A program made the position numbers and the translations under genes. From NCBI RefSeq assembly GCF_932526225.1, contig NC_064041.1:17111888-17175887 (forward strand): a DNA stretch of 64,000 nt, written 5' to 3'. The DNA comes from Nematostella vectensis (Eukaryota; Cnidaria; Anthozoa; Actiniaria; Edwardsiidae). Numbering within the stretch: the stretch's first letter is position 1; each line of letters starts with the position of its first letter. Of the stretch, positions 1 to 10,045 are shown piece after piece. The notes beneath the pieces are model-generated. The model saw nothing but the letters and a program-made list of their open reading frames with translations, was not told the DNA's origin and did not search any database.

Positions 1-193
1 AAATTCCAAAATGTAACATTAGGAAAAATAAAACAGTATACTCGGAAAAAAAGGTATATCAATCTATCGAGCGCTATGCTCTATGTTAGAATCGACTTAA
101 TCAAGTTATCCAAGGAATCTAGTTAGTTCTTGTATGCATAAAATATGTACAGGATCCTGAACAAAGCATGAGCACATCAAAGATGCTGAGAGT

Positions 194-233
194 ACATAAA
201 AATGTCCCTATACCTTCTTTTTATGTCATGACA
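194..233. other. Inverted repeat plus palindrome upstream of the A tract (representative)
   Basis: ACATAAAAA (194-202) and TTTTTATGT (218-226) are perfect 9-bp reverse complements around a 15-nt loop. TGTCATGACA (224-233) is a perfect 10-bp palindrome overlapping the right arm. Both recur in most monomers. Variants with TATATCATG (near 32.95, 36.77, 37.85, 39.49, 43.29, 44.93, 52.0, 54.18 and 59.6 kb) break the palindrome and shorten the stem. No known protein site is recognised. Confidence 0.7.
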
Positions 234-283
234 CACCAAGAACAGTATAATTAAGTATCGATATTTAAAAAAAAAAAATAAAG

Positions 284-291
284 AAAAAAAA
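284..291 (-). terminator. T8 run, Pol III-type terminator beyond the tRNA relic (representative)
   Basis: On the minus strand, eight T residues start 2 nt past the 3' end of the tRNA relic, followed by CTTTA and a second T run (267-278, 12 residues). Four or more T is the established Pol III termination signal. The same arrangement recurs in almost every monomer, with varying run lengths. The tract could equally be only a slippage-prone poly-A/poly-T stretch, so function is inferred. Confidence 0.5.
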
Positions 292-304
292 TAGGCTATC
301 AGCG

Positions 305-315
305 GGAATCGAACC
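305..315 (-). promoter_or_regulatory. B-box-like internal Pol III promoter element (representative)
   Basis: The minus strand reads GGTTCGATTCC, a full match to the consensus GGTTCGANNCC bound by TFIIIC. It lies about 33 nt downstream of the degenerate A-box region (about 347-358), a normal A-to-B spacing. Known: a strong B box can recruit TFIIIC even without productive Pol III initiation. Inferred: each monomer may offer a TFIIIC site. By eye, about eight of 117 monomers carry a change inside it. Confidence 0.6.
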
Positions 316-325
316 CGGGTCGCTG

Positions 326-361
326 CGTTAGTAGTCAAGTGCCCGCAACGAAAGACTAACG
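326..361. other. 7-bp inverted repeat inside the tRNA relic (representative)
   Basis: CGTTAGT (326-332) and ACTAACG (355-361) are perfect reverse complements separated by 22 nt. One arm covers the anticodon loop and the other covers the junction of the acceptor and D regions, so this fold competes with the cloverleaf. It is present in nearly all monomers. Confidence 0.7.
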
Positions 362-449
362 TGGCATTGCTAAAGGGAATTGTAATGAAAATTAGTTTTA
401 ATACTATTGGTATCGTAAACTATCCCAAGCAAAGTCACCATCGGACTGG

Positions 450-575
450 AGGTTACATTCGGGAAAGGCTTCAGGGTTACATTCGGGAATTTGTTTTACG
501 AGTGTAACCTCCAAAAGGTTACAATCGATAATTTTTTTTCCGAATGTAAATTCCAAAAAGTAACATTAGGAAAAA
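450..575. repeat. Four-arm subrepeat block inside the monomer (representative)
   Basis: Two direct copies of GGTTACATTCGGGAA lie 24 bp apart (near 452 and 476). They are followed by two copies in the opposite sense: a diverged ACGAGTGTAAC...CCAAAAGGTTAC arm, and CCGAATGTAAATTCC...AAAGTAAC near 540-565. TTACATTCGG and CCGAATGTAA are exact 10-bp reverse complements. In copies reading GTAACCT-CCAAA-AGGTTAC the third arm also folds on itself (7-bp stem, 5-nt loop). Translated, these subrepeats give the recurring FxECxxQKVT and PECNPEAFPECN patterns, which is why the spurious frames look internally repetitive. Confidence 0.8.
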
Positions 576-923
576 TAAAACAGTATACTCGGAAAAAAAG
601 GTATATCAATCTATCGAGCGCTATGCTCTATGTTAGAATCTACTTAATCAAGTTATCCAAGGAATCTAGTTAGTTGTTGTGTGCATAAAATATGTACAGG
701 ATCCTGAACAAAGCATGAGCACATCAAAGATGCTGAGAGTACATAAAAATGTCCCTATACATTCTTTTTATGTCATGACACACCAAGAACAGTATAATTA
801 AGTATCGATATAAAAAAAATAAAGAAAAAAAAAAAGGCTATCAGCGGGAATCGAACCCGGGTTGCTGCGTTAGTAGTCAAGTGCCCGCAACGAAAGACTA
901 ACGTGGCATTGCTGAAGGGTTTT

Positions 924-937
924 GTAATGAAAATTAC
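924..937 (+). other. Small hairpin with GAAA tetraloop (representative)
   Basis: GTAAT (924-928), GAAA (929-932) and ATTAC (933-937) form a perfect 5-bp stem capped by a GNRA-type loop if transcribed from the + strand. Monomers with AATTAG instead of AATTAC, as in the first copy, lose the closing pair. The element is short and could be chance, though it recurs many times because of the satellite. Confidence 0.4.
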
Positions 938-3900
938 TTTTAATACTATTGGTATCGTAAACTATCCCAAGCAAAGTCACCATCGGACTGGAGGTTACAT
1001 TCGGGAAAAGCTTCAGGGTTACATTCGGGAATTTGTTTTACGAGTGTTACCTCCAAAAGGTTACAATCGATTTTTTTTTCCGAATGTAAATTCCAAAAAG
1101 TAACATTAGGAAAAATAAAACAGTATACTCGGAAAAAAAAGGTATATCAATCTATCGAGCGCTATGCTCTATGTTAGAATCTACTTAATCAAGTTATCCA
1201 AGGAATCTAGTTAGTTCTTGTGTGCATAAAATATGTACAGGATCCTGAACAAAGCATGAGCACATCAAAGATGCTGAGAGTACATAAAAATGTCCCTATA
1301 CCTTCTTTTTATGTCATGACACTCCAAGAACAGTATAATTAAGTATCGATATTTAAAAAAAAAATAAAGAAAAAAAATAGGCTATCAGCGGGAATCGAAC
1401 CCGGGTCGCTGCGTTAGTAGTCAAGTGCCCGCAACGAAAGACTAACGTGGCATTGCTGAAGGGATTTGTAATGAAAATTACTTTTAATACTATTGGTATC
1501 GTAAACTATCCCAAGCAAAGTCACCATCGGACTGGAGGTTACATTCGGGAAAAGCTTCAGGGTTACATTCGGGAATTTGTTTTACGAGTGTAAATTCCAA
1601 AAGGTTACCATCGATAATTTTTTTTCCGAATGTAAATTCCAAAATGTAACATTAGGAAAAATAAAACAGTATACTCGGAAAAAAAGGTATATCAATCTAT
1701 CGAGCGCTATGCTCTATGTTAGAATCGACTTAATCAAGTTATCCAAGGAATCTAGTTAGTTCTTGTGTGCATAAAATATGTACAGGATCCTGAACAAAGC
1801 ATGAGCACATCAAAGATGCTGAGAGTACATAAAATGTCCTTATACCTTCTTTTTATGTCATGACACACCAAGTACAGTATGATTAAGTATCGATATTTAA
1901 AAAAAAATAAAGAAAAAAAATAGGCTATCAGCGGGAATCGAACCCGGGTAGCTGCGTTAGTAGTCATGTGCCCGCAACGAAAGACTAACGTGGCATTGCT
2001 GAAGGGATTTGTAATGAAAATTACTTTTAATACTATTGGTATCGTAAACTATCCCAAGCAAAGTCACCATCGGACTGGAGGTTACATTCGGGAAAAGCTT
2101 CAGGGTTACATTCGGGAATTTGTTTTACGAGTGTAAATTCCAAAAGGTTACCATCGATAATTTTTTTTCCGAATGTAAATTCCAAAATGTAACATTAGGA
2201 AAAATAAAACAGTATACTCGGAAAAAAAGGTATATCAATCTATCGAGCGCTATGCTCTATGTTAGAATCGACTTAATCAAGTTATCCAAGGAATCTAGTT
2301 AGTTCTTGTTTGCATAAAATATGTACAGGATCCTGAACAAAGCATGAGCACATCAAAGATGCTGAGAGTACATAAAAATGTCCCTATACCTTCTTTTTAT
2401 GTCATGACACACCAAGAACAGTATACTTAAGTATCGATATTTAAAAAAAAAAATAAAGAAAAAAAAATAGGCTATCAGCGGGAATCGAACCCGGGTAGCT
2501 GCGTTAGTAGTCAAGTGCCCGCAACGAAAGACTAACGTGGCATTGCTGAAGGGAATTGTAATGAAAATTAGTTGTAATACTATTGGTATCGTAAACTATC
2601 CCAAGCAAAGTCACCATCGGACTGGAGGTTACATTCGGGAAAAGCTTCAGGGTTACATTCGGGAATTTGTTTTACGAGTGTAACTTCCAAAAGGTTACCA
2701 TCGATAATTTTTTTTTCCGAATGTAAATTCCAAAATGTAACATTAGGAAAAATAAAACAGTATACTCGGAAAAAAAGGTATATCAATCTATCGAGCGCTA
2801 TGCTCTATGTTAGAATCGACTTAATCAAGTTATCCAAGGAATCTAGTTAGTTCTTGTGTGCATAAAATATGTACAGGATCCTGAACAAAGCATGAGCACA
2901 TCAAAGATGCTGAGAGTACATAAAAATGTCCCTATACCTTCTTTTTATGTCATGACACACCAAGAACAGTATACTTAAGTATCGATATTTAAAAAAAAAA
3001 TAAAGAAAAAAAATAGGCTATCAGCGGGAATCGAACCCGGGTAGCTGCGTTAGTAGTCATGTGCCCGCAACGAAAGACTAACGTGGCATTGCTGAAGGGA
3101 TTTGTAATGAAAATTACTTTTAATACTATTGGTATCGTAAACTATCCCAAGCAAAGTCACCATCGGACTGGAGGTTACATTCGGGAAAAGCTTCAGGGTT
3201 ACATTCGGGAATTTGTTTTACGAGTGTAAATTCCAAAAGGTTACCATCGATAATTTTTTTTCCGAATGTAAATTCCAAAATGTAACATTAGGAAAAATAA
3301 AACAGTATACTCGGAAAAAAAGGTATATCAATCTATCGAGCGCTATGCTCTATGTTAGAATCGACTTAATCAAGTTATCCAAGGAATCTAGTTAGTTCTT
3401 GTTTGCATAAAATATGTACAGGATCCTGAACAAAGCATGAGCACATCAAAGATGCTGAGATTACATAAAAATGTCCCTATACCTTCTTTTTATGTCATGA
3501 CACACCAAGAACAGTATACTTAAGTATCGATATTTAAAAAAAAAAATAAAGAAAAAAAAATAGGCTATCAGCGGGAATCGAACCCGGGTAGCTGCGTTAG
3601 TAGTCAAGTGCCCGCAACGAAAGACTAACGTGGCATTGCTGAAGGGAATTGTAATGAAAATTAGTTTTAATACTATTGGTATCGTAAACTATCCCAAGCA
3701 AAGTCACCATCGGACTGGAGGTTACATTCGGGAAAAGCTTAAGGGTTACATTCGGGAATTTGTTTTACGAGTGTAACTTCCAAAAGGTTACCATCGATAA
3801 TTTTTTTTTCCGAATGTAAATTCCAAAATGTAACATTAGGAAAAATAAAACAGTATACTCGGAAAAAAAGGTATATCAATCTATCGAGCGCTATGCTCTA

Positions 3901-4681
3901 TGTTAGAATCGACTTAATCAAGTTATCCAAGGAATCTAGTTAGTTCTTGTGTGCATAAAATATGTACAGGATCCTGAACAAAGCATGAGCACATCAAAGA
4001 TGCTGAGAGTACATAAAAATGTCCCTATACCTTCTTTTTATGTCATGACACACCAAGAACAGTATAATTAAGTATCGATATTTAAAAAAAAAAAAATAAA
4101 GAAAAAAAATAGGCTATCAGCGGGAATCGAACCCGGGTCGCTGCGTTAGTAGTCAAGTGCCCGCAACGAAAGACTAACGTGGCATTGCTGAAGGGAATTG
4201 TAATGAAAATTAGTTTTAATACTATTGGTATCGTAAACTATCCCAAGCAATGTCACCATCGGACTGGAGGTTACATTCGGGAAAGGCTTCAGGGTTACAT
4301 TCGGGAATTTGTTTTACGAGTGTAACCTCCAAAAGGTTACAATCGATAATTTTTTTTCCGAATGTAAATTCCAAAAAGTAACATTAGGAAAAATAAAACA
4401 GTATACTCGGAAAAAAAGGTATATCAATCTATCGAGCGCTATGCTCTATGTTAGAATCGACTTAATCAAGTTATCCAAGGAATCTAGTTAGTTCTTGTGT
4501 GCATAAAATATGTACAGGATCCTGAACAAAGCATGAGCACATCAAAGATGCTGAGAGTACATAAAAATGTCCCTATACATTCTTTTTATGTCATGACACA
4601 CCAAGAACAGTATAATTAAGTATCGATATAAAAAAAAATAAAGAAAAAAAAAAAGGCTATCAGCGGGAATCGAACCCGGGT

Positions 4682-6857
4682 GGCTGCGTTAGTAGTCAAG
4701 TGCCCGCAACGAAAGACTAACGTGGCATTGCTGAAGGGATTTGTAATGAAAATTACTTTTAATACTATTAATATCGTAAACTATCCCAAGCAAAGTCACC
4801 ATCGTACTGGAGGTTACATTCGGGAAAAGCTTCAGGGTTACATTCGGGAATTTGTTTTACGAGTGTAAATTCCAAAAGGTTACCATCGATAATTTTTTTT
4901 CCGAATGTAAATTCCAAAAAGTAACATTAGGAAAAATAAAACAGTATACTCGGAAAAAAAGGTATATCAATCTATCGAGCGCTATGCTCTATGTTAGAAT
5001 CGACTTAATCAAGTTATCCAAGGAATCTAGTTAGTTCTTGTGTGCATAAAATATGTACAGGATCCTGAACAAAGCATGAGCACATCAAAGATGCTGAGAG
5101 TACATAAAAATGTCCCTATACATTCTTTTTATGTCATGACACACCAAGAACAGTATAATTAAGTATCGATATAAAAAAAAAATAAAGAAAAAAAAAAGGC
5201 TATCAGCGGGAATCGAACCCGGGTGGCTGCGTTAGTAGTCAAGTGCCCGCAACGAAAGACTAACGTGGCATTGCTGAAGGGATTTGTAATGAAAATTACT
5301 TTTAATACTATTAATATCGTAAACTATCCCAAGCAAAGTCACCATCGTACTGGAGGTTACATTCGGGAAAAGCTTCAGGGTTACATTCGGGAATTTGTTT
5401 TACGAGTGTAAATTCCAAAAGGTTACCATCGATAATTTTTTTTCCGAATGTAAATTCCAAAATGTAACATTAGGAAAAATAAAACAGTATACTCGGAAAA
5501 AAAGGTATATCAATCTATCGAGCGCTATGCTCTATGTTAGAATCGACTTAATCAAGTTATCCAAGGAATCTAGTTAGTTCTTGTGTGCATAAAATATGTA
5601 CAGGATCCTGAACAAAGCATGAGCACATCAAAGATGCTGAGAGTACATAAAAATGTCCCTATACCTTCTTTTTATGTCATGACACACCAAGAACAGTATG
5701 ATTAAGTATCGATATTTAAAAAAAAATAAAGAAAAAAAATAGGCTATCAGCGGGAATCGAACCCGGGTCGCTGCGTTAGTAGTCAAGTGCCCGCAACGAA
5801 AGACTAACGTGGCATTGCTGAAGGGATTTGTAATGAAAATTACTTTTAATACTATTGGTATCGTAAACTATCCCAAGCAAAGTCACCATTGTACTGGAGG
5901 TTACATTCGGGAAAAGCTTCAGGGTTACATTCGGGAATTTGTTTTACGAGTGTAAATTCCAAAAGGTTATCATCGATAATTTTTTTTTTCGAATGTAAAT
6001 TCCAAAATGTAACATTAGGAAAAATAAAACAGTATACTCGGAAAAAAAGGTATATCAATCTATCGAGCGCTATGCTCTATGTTAGAATCGACTTAATCAA
6101 GTTATCCAAGGAATCTAGTTATTCTTGTGTGCATAAAATATGTACAGGATCCTGAACAAAGCATGAGCACATCAAAGATGCTGAGAGTACATAAAAATGT
6201 CCCTATACCTCCTTTTTATGTCATGACACACCAAGAACAGTATGATTAAGTATCGATATTTAAAAAAAAATAAAGAAAAAAAATAGGCTATCAGCGGGAA
6301 TCGAACCCGGGTCGCTGCGTTAGTAGTCAAGTGCCCGCAACGAAAGACTAACGTGGCATTGCTGAAGGGATTTGTAATGAAAATTACTTTTAATACTATT
6401 GGTATCGTAAACTATCCCAAGCAAAGTCACCATCGTACTGGAGGTTACATTCGGGAAAAGCTTCAGGGTTACATTCGGGAATTTGTTTTACGAGTGTAAA
6501 TTCCAAAAGGTTACCATCGATAATTTTTTTTTCCGAATGTAAATTCCAAAATGTAACATTAGGAAAAATAAAACAGTATACTCGGAAAAAAAGGTATATC
6601 AATCTATCGAGCGCTATGCTCTATGTTAGAATCGACTTAATCAAGTTATCCAAGGAATCTAGTTAGTTCTTGTGTGCATAAAATATGTACAGGATCCTGA
6701 ACAAAGCATGAGCACATCAAAGATGCTGAGAGTACATAAAAATGTCCCTATACCTTCTTTTTATGTCATGACACACCAAGAACAGTATGATTAAGTATCG
6801 ATATTTAAAAAAAAAAAAAGAAAAAAAAAAGGCTATCAGCGGGAATCGAACCCGGGT
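4682..6857 (+). repeat. 4-monomer higher-order repeat (2,176 bp), copy 1
   Basis: The GGATCC sites 5060, 5603, 6147 and 6692 recur at exactly +2,176. Private variants are shared with copy 2: ATTAATATCG in place of ATTGGTATCG, CTAGTTATTCTTG (3-bp loss), CCTATACCTCC, and the GGTTATCATCG monomer with the TTTCGAATG arm. Confidence 0.93.
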
Positions 6858-9033
6858 CGCTGCGTTAGTAGTCAAGTGCCCGCAACGAAAGACTAACGTG
6901 GCATTGCTGAAGGGATTTGTAATGAAAATTACTTTTAATACTATTAATATCGTAAACTATCCCAAGCAAAGTCACCATCGTACTGGAGGTTACATTCGGG
7001 AAAAGCTTCAGGGTTACATTCGGGAATTTGTTTTACGAGTGTAAATTCCAAAAGGTTACCATCGATAATTTTTTTTCCGAATGTAAATTCCAAAAAGTAA
7101 CATTAGGAAAAATAAAACAGTATACTCGGAAAAAAAGGTATATCAATCTATCGAGCGCTATGCTCTATGTTAGAATCGACTTAATCAAGTTATCCAAGGA
7201 ATCTAGTTAGTTCTTGTGTGCATAAAATATGTACAGGATCCTGAACAAAGCATGAGCACATCAAAGATGCTGAGAGTACATAAAAATGTCCCTATACATT
7301 CTTTTTATGTCATGACACACCAAGAACAGTATAATTAAGTATCGATATAAAAAAAAAATAAAGAAAAAAAAAAGGCTATCAGCGGGAATCGAACCCGGGT
7401 GGCTGCGTTAGTAGTCAAGTGCCCGCAACGAAAGACTAACGTGGCATTGCTGAAGGGATTTGTAATGAAAATTACTTTTAATACTATTAATATCGTAAAC
7501 TATCCCAAGCAAAGTCACCATCGTACTGGAGGTTACATTCGGGAAAAGCTTCAGGGTTACATTCGGGAATTTGTTTTACGAGTGTAAATTCCAAAAGGTT
7601 ACCATCGATAATTTTTTTTCCGAATGTAAATTCCAAAATGTAACATTAGGAAAAATAAAACAGTATACTCGGAAAAAAAGGTATATCAATCTATCGAGCG
7701 CTATGCTCTATGTTAGAATCGACTTAATCAAGTTATCCAAGGAATCTAGTTAGTTCTTGTGTGCATAAAATATGTACAGGATCCTGAACAAAGCATGAGC
7801 ACATCAAAGATGCTGAGAGTACATAAAAATGTCCCTATACCTTCTTTTTATGTCATGACACACCAAGAACAGTATGATTAAGTATCGATATTTAAAAAAA
7901 AATAAAGAAAAAAAATAGGCTATCAGCGGGAATCGAACCCGGGTCGCTGCGTTAGTAGTCAAGTGCCCGCAACGAAAGACTAACGTGGCATTGCTGAAGG
8001 GATTTGTAATGAAAATTACTTTTAATACTATTGGTATCGTAAACTATCCCAAGCAAAGTCACCATTGTACTGGAGGTTACATTCGGGAAAAGCTTCAGGG
8101 TTACATTCGGGAATTTGTTTTACGAGTGTAAATTCCAAAAGGTTATCATCGATAATTTTTTTTTTCGAATGTAAATTCCAAAATGTAACATTAGGAAAAA
8201 TAAAACAGTATACTCGGAAAAAAAGGTATATCAATCTATCGAGCGCTATGCTCTATGTTAGAATCGACTTAATCAAGTTATCCAAGGAATCTAGTTATTC
8301 TTGTGTGCATAAAATATGTACAGGATCCTGAACAAAGCATGAGCACATCAAAGATGCTGAGAGTACATAAAAATGTCCCTATACCTCCTTTTTATGTCAT
8401 GACACACCAAGAACAGTATGATTAAGTATCGATATTTAAAAAAAAATAAAGAAAAAAAATAGGCTATCAGCGGGAATCGAACCCGGGTCGCTGCGTTAGT
8501 AGTCAAGTGCCCGCAACGAAAGACTAACGTGGCATTGCTGAAGGGATTTGTAATGAAAATTACTTTTAATACTATTGGTATCGTAAACTATCCCAAGCAA
8601 AGTCACCATCGTACTGGAGGTTACATTCGGGAAAAGCTTCAGGGTTACATTCGGGAATTTGTTTTACGAGTGTAAATTCCAAAAGGTTACCATCGATAAT
8701 TTTTTTTTCCGAATGTAAATTCCAAAATGTAACATTAGGAAAAATAAAACAGTATACTCGGAAAAAAAGGTATATCAATCTATCGAGCGCTATGCTCTAT
8801 GTTAGAATCGACTTAATCAAGTTATCCAAGGAATCTAGTTAGTTCTTGTGTGCATAAAATATGTACAGGATCCTGAACAAAGCATGAGCACATCAAAGAT
8901 GCTGAGAGTACATAAAAATGTCCCTATACCTTCTTTTTATGTCATGACACACCAAGAACAGTATGATTAAGTATCGATATTTAAAAAAAAAAAAAGAAAA
9001 AAAAAAGGCTATCAGCGGGAATCGAACCCGGGT
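6858..9033 (+). repeat. 4-monomer higher-order repeat (2,176 bp), copy 2
   Basis: Tandem copy of 4,682-6,857, matching even in homopolymer lengths where I checked (nine A then TAAAG then eight A near 5.72 and 7.89 kb). The right limit is near 9,034-9,050, where CATGTGCCCG replaces CAAGTGCCCG. Confidence 0.93.
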
Positions 9034-10045
9034 CGCTGCGTTAGTAGTCATGTGCCCGCAACGAAAGACTAACGTGGCATTGCTGAAGGGATTTGTAATG
9101 AAAATTACTTTTAATACTTTTGGTATCGTAAACTATCCCAAGCAAAGTCACCATCGGACTGGAGGTTACATTCGGGAAAAGCTTCAGGGTTACATTCGGG
9201 AATTTGTTTTACGAGTGTAAATTCCAAAAGGTTACCATCGATAATTTTTTTTCCGAATGTAAATTCCAAAATGTAACATTAGGAAAAATAAAACAGTATA
9301 CTCGGAAAAAAAGGTATATCAATCTATCGAGCGCTATGCTCTATGTTAGAATCGACTTAATCAAGTTATCCAAGGAATCTAGTTAGTTCTTGTGTGCATA
9401 AAATATGTACAGGATCCTGAACAAAGCATGAGCACATCAAAGATGCTGAGAGTACATAAAAATGTCCCTATACCTTCTTTTTATGTCATGACACACCAAG
9501 AACAGTGAACTTAAGTATCGATATTTAAAAAAAAAATAAAGAAAAAAAAATAGGCTATCAGCGGGAATCGAACCCGGGTAGCTGCGTTAGTAGTCAAGTG
9601 CCCGCAACGAAAGACTAACGTGGCATTGCTGAAGGGAATTGTAATGAAAATTACTTTTAATACTATTGGTATCGTAAACTATCCCAAGCAAAGTCACCAT
9701 CGGACTGGAGGTTACATTCGGGAAAAGCTTCAGGGTTACATTCGGGAATTTGTTTTACGAGTGTAACTTCCAAAAGGTTACCATCGATAATTTTTTTTTC
9801 CGAATGTAAATTCCAAAATGTAACATTAGGAAAAATAAAACAGTATACTCGGAAAAAAAGGTATATCAATCTATCGAGCGCTATGCTCTATGTTAGAATC
9901 GACTTAATCAAGTTATCCAAGGAATCTAGTTAGTTCTTGTATGCATAAAATATGTACAGGATCCTGAACAAAGCATGAGCACATCAAAGATGCTGAGAGT
10001 ACATAAAAATGTCCCTATACCTTCTTTTTATGTCATGACACACCA
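8842..10045 (+). repeat. Higher-order block B, copy 1 (~2 monomers)
   Basis: GGATCC sites 8868, 9412 and 9959 recur at +5,454 (14322, 14866, 15413). Shared private markers are the A13 run followed by GAAAA with no T interruption, CTTTTGGTATCG, and CAGTGAACTTAAG. Confidence 0.8.

Larger units (their letters stand above)
294..365 (-). pseudogene. tRNA-derived relic, anticodon-loop ACT, one per monomer (representative)
   Basis: Read on the minus strand from 365 down to 294, this is exactly 72 nt, the length of a tRNA body. Seen: an 11-nt B box GGTTCGATTCC (305-315); T stem 4 of 5 pairs, with position 49-65 a C-C mismatch; D stem 4 of 4 allowing two G-U pairs (positions 10-13 with 22-25); a 7-nt anticodon loop CT-ACT-AA falling at canonical positions 32-38, with U33 and A37-A38. 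Broken: anticodon stem 2 of 5, acceptor stem about 3 of 7 (1-72, 2-71 and 4-69 pair), and the D loop lacks A14 and G18-G19, so the A box is degenerate. ACT would be a serine-type anticodon, but with the failed stems I infer a pseudogene or tRNA-derived element, not a working tRNA. Equivalent copies start about 137-145 bp after every GGATCC site (117 in the window). Confidence 0.75.
152..698 (+). repeat. Reference monomer (first complete copy, 547 bp)
   Basis: First full period between consecutive GGATCC sites. It shows all parts in order: spacer with inverted repeat and palindrome (194-233), A-rich tract (267-291), minus-strand tRNA relic (294-365), A+T-rich spacer (366-about 450), four-arm subrepeat block (about 450-575), then spacer with the GAGC/GCTC hairpin near 615-630, back to the next GGATCC at 699. 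Two TATCGATA-type ClaI sites and one SmaI site (CCCGGG, inside the tRNA relic) recur in most monomers. No frame stays open across the monomer. Confidence 0.95.
1..3395 (+). repeat. Higher-order block A, copy 1 (~6 monomers)
   Basis: Six successive GGATCC sites (152 to 2876) are each matched exactly 9,807 bp downstream (9959 to 12683), and monomer-specific variants match in order: the TTGTTGTG monomer, the GTGTTACCTCC monomer with the T9 run, the CACTCCAAG monomer, and the monomer reading AAAATGTCCTTATACC. This copy continues left of the window. Confidence 0.85.

Noticed and set aside
340-358. CENP-B box on the minus strand (TTCGTTGCGGG)
   Set aside because: The CENP-B core needs 7 nt between TTCG and CGGG, including a central A. 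Here there are only 3, in both the GCAACG and GAAACG variants.
294-365. Functional tRNA-Ser(ACT) gene, or a protist-type tDNA array such as in Entamoeba
   Set aside because: The anticodon stem pairs at only 2 of 5 positions and the acceptor at about 3 of 7, the D-loop G-G is missing, and no copy in 117 repairs these stems. A relic is the better reading.
491-673. Recurrent 60-codon + strand frame, roughly once per monomer
   Set aside because: It starts at TTG, not ATG, with no supporting signal. It covers the subrepeats and spacer, its internal repeats reflect the DNA subrepeats, and it is disrupted in many monomers by one-base run changes. It is a satellite translation, not a gene.
2580-2786. 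Recurrent 68-codon minus-strand frame
   Set aside because: It also starts at TTG and lies opposite the + strand frame over the same subrepeats. It shifts when the T-run length changes. There are no domain features.
6787-7044. 85-codon frame starting at ATG with a lysine-rich stretch
   Set aside because: The lysines are the poly-A tract and the next part is the tRNA relic read through. It exists only where the A tract has no T interruption.
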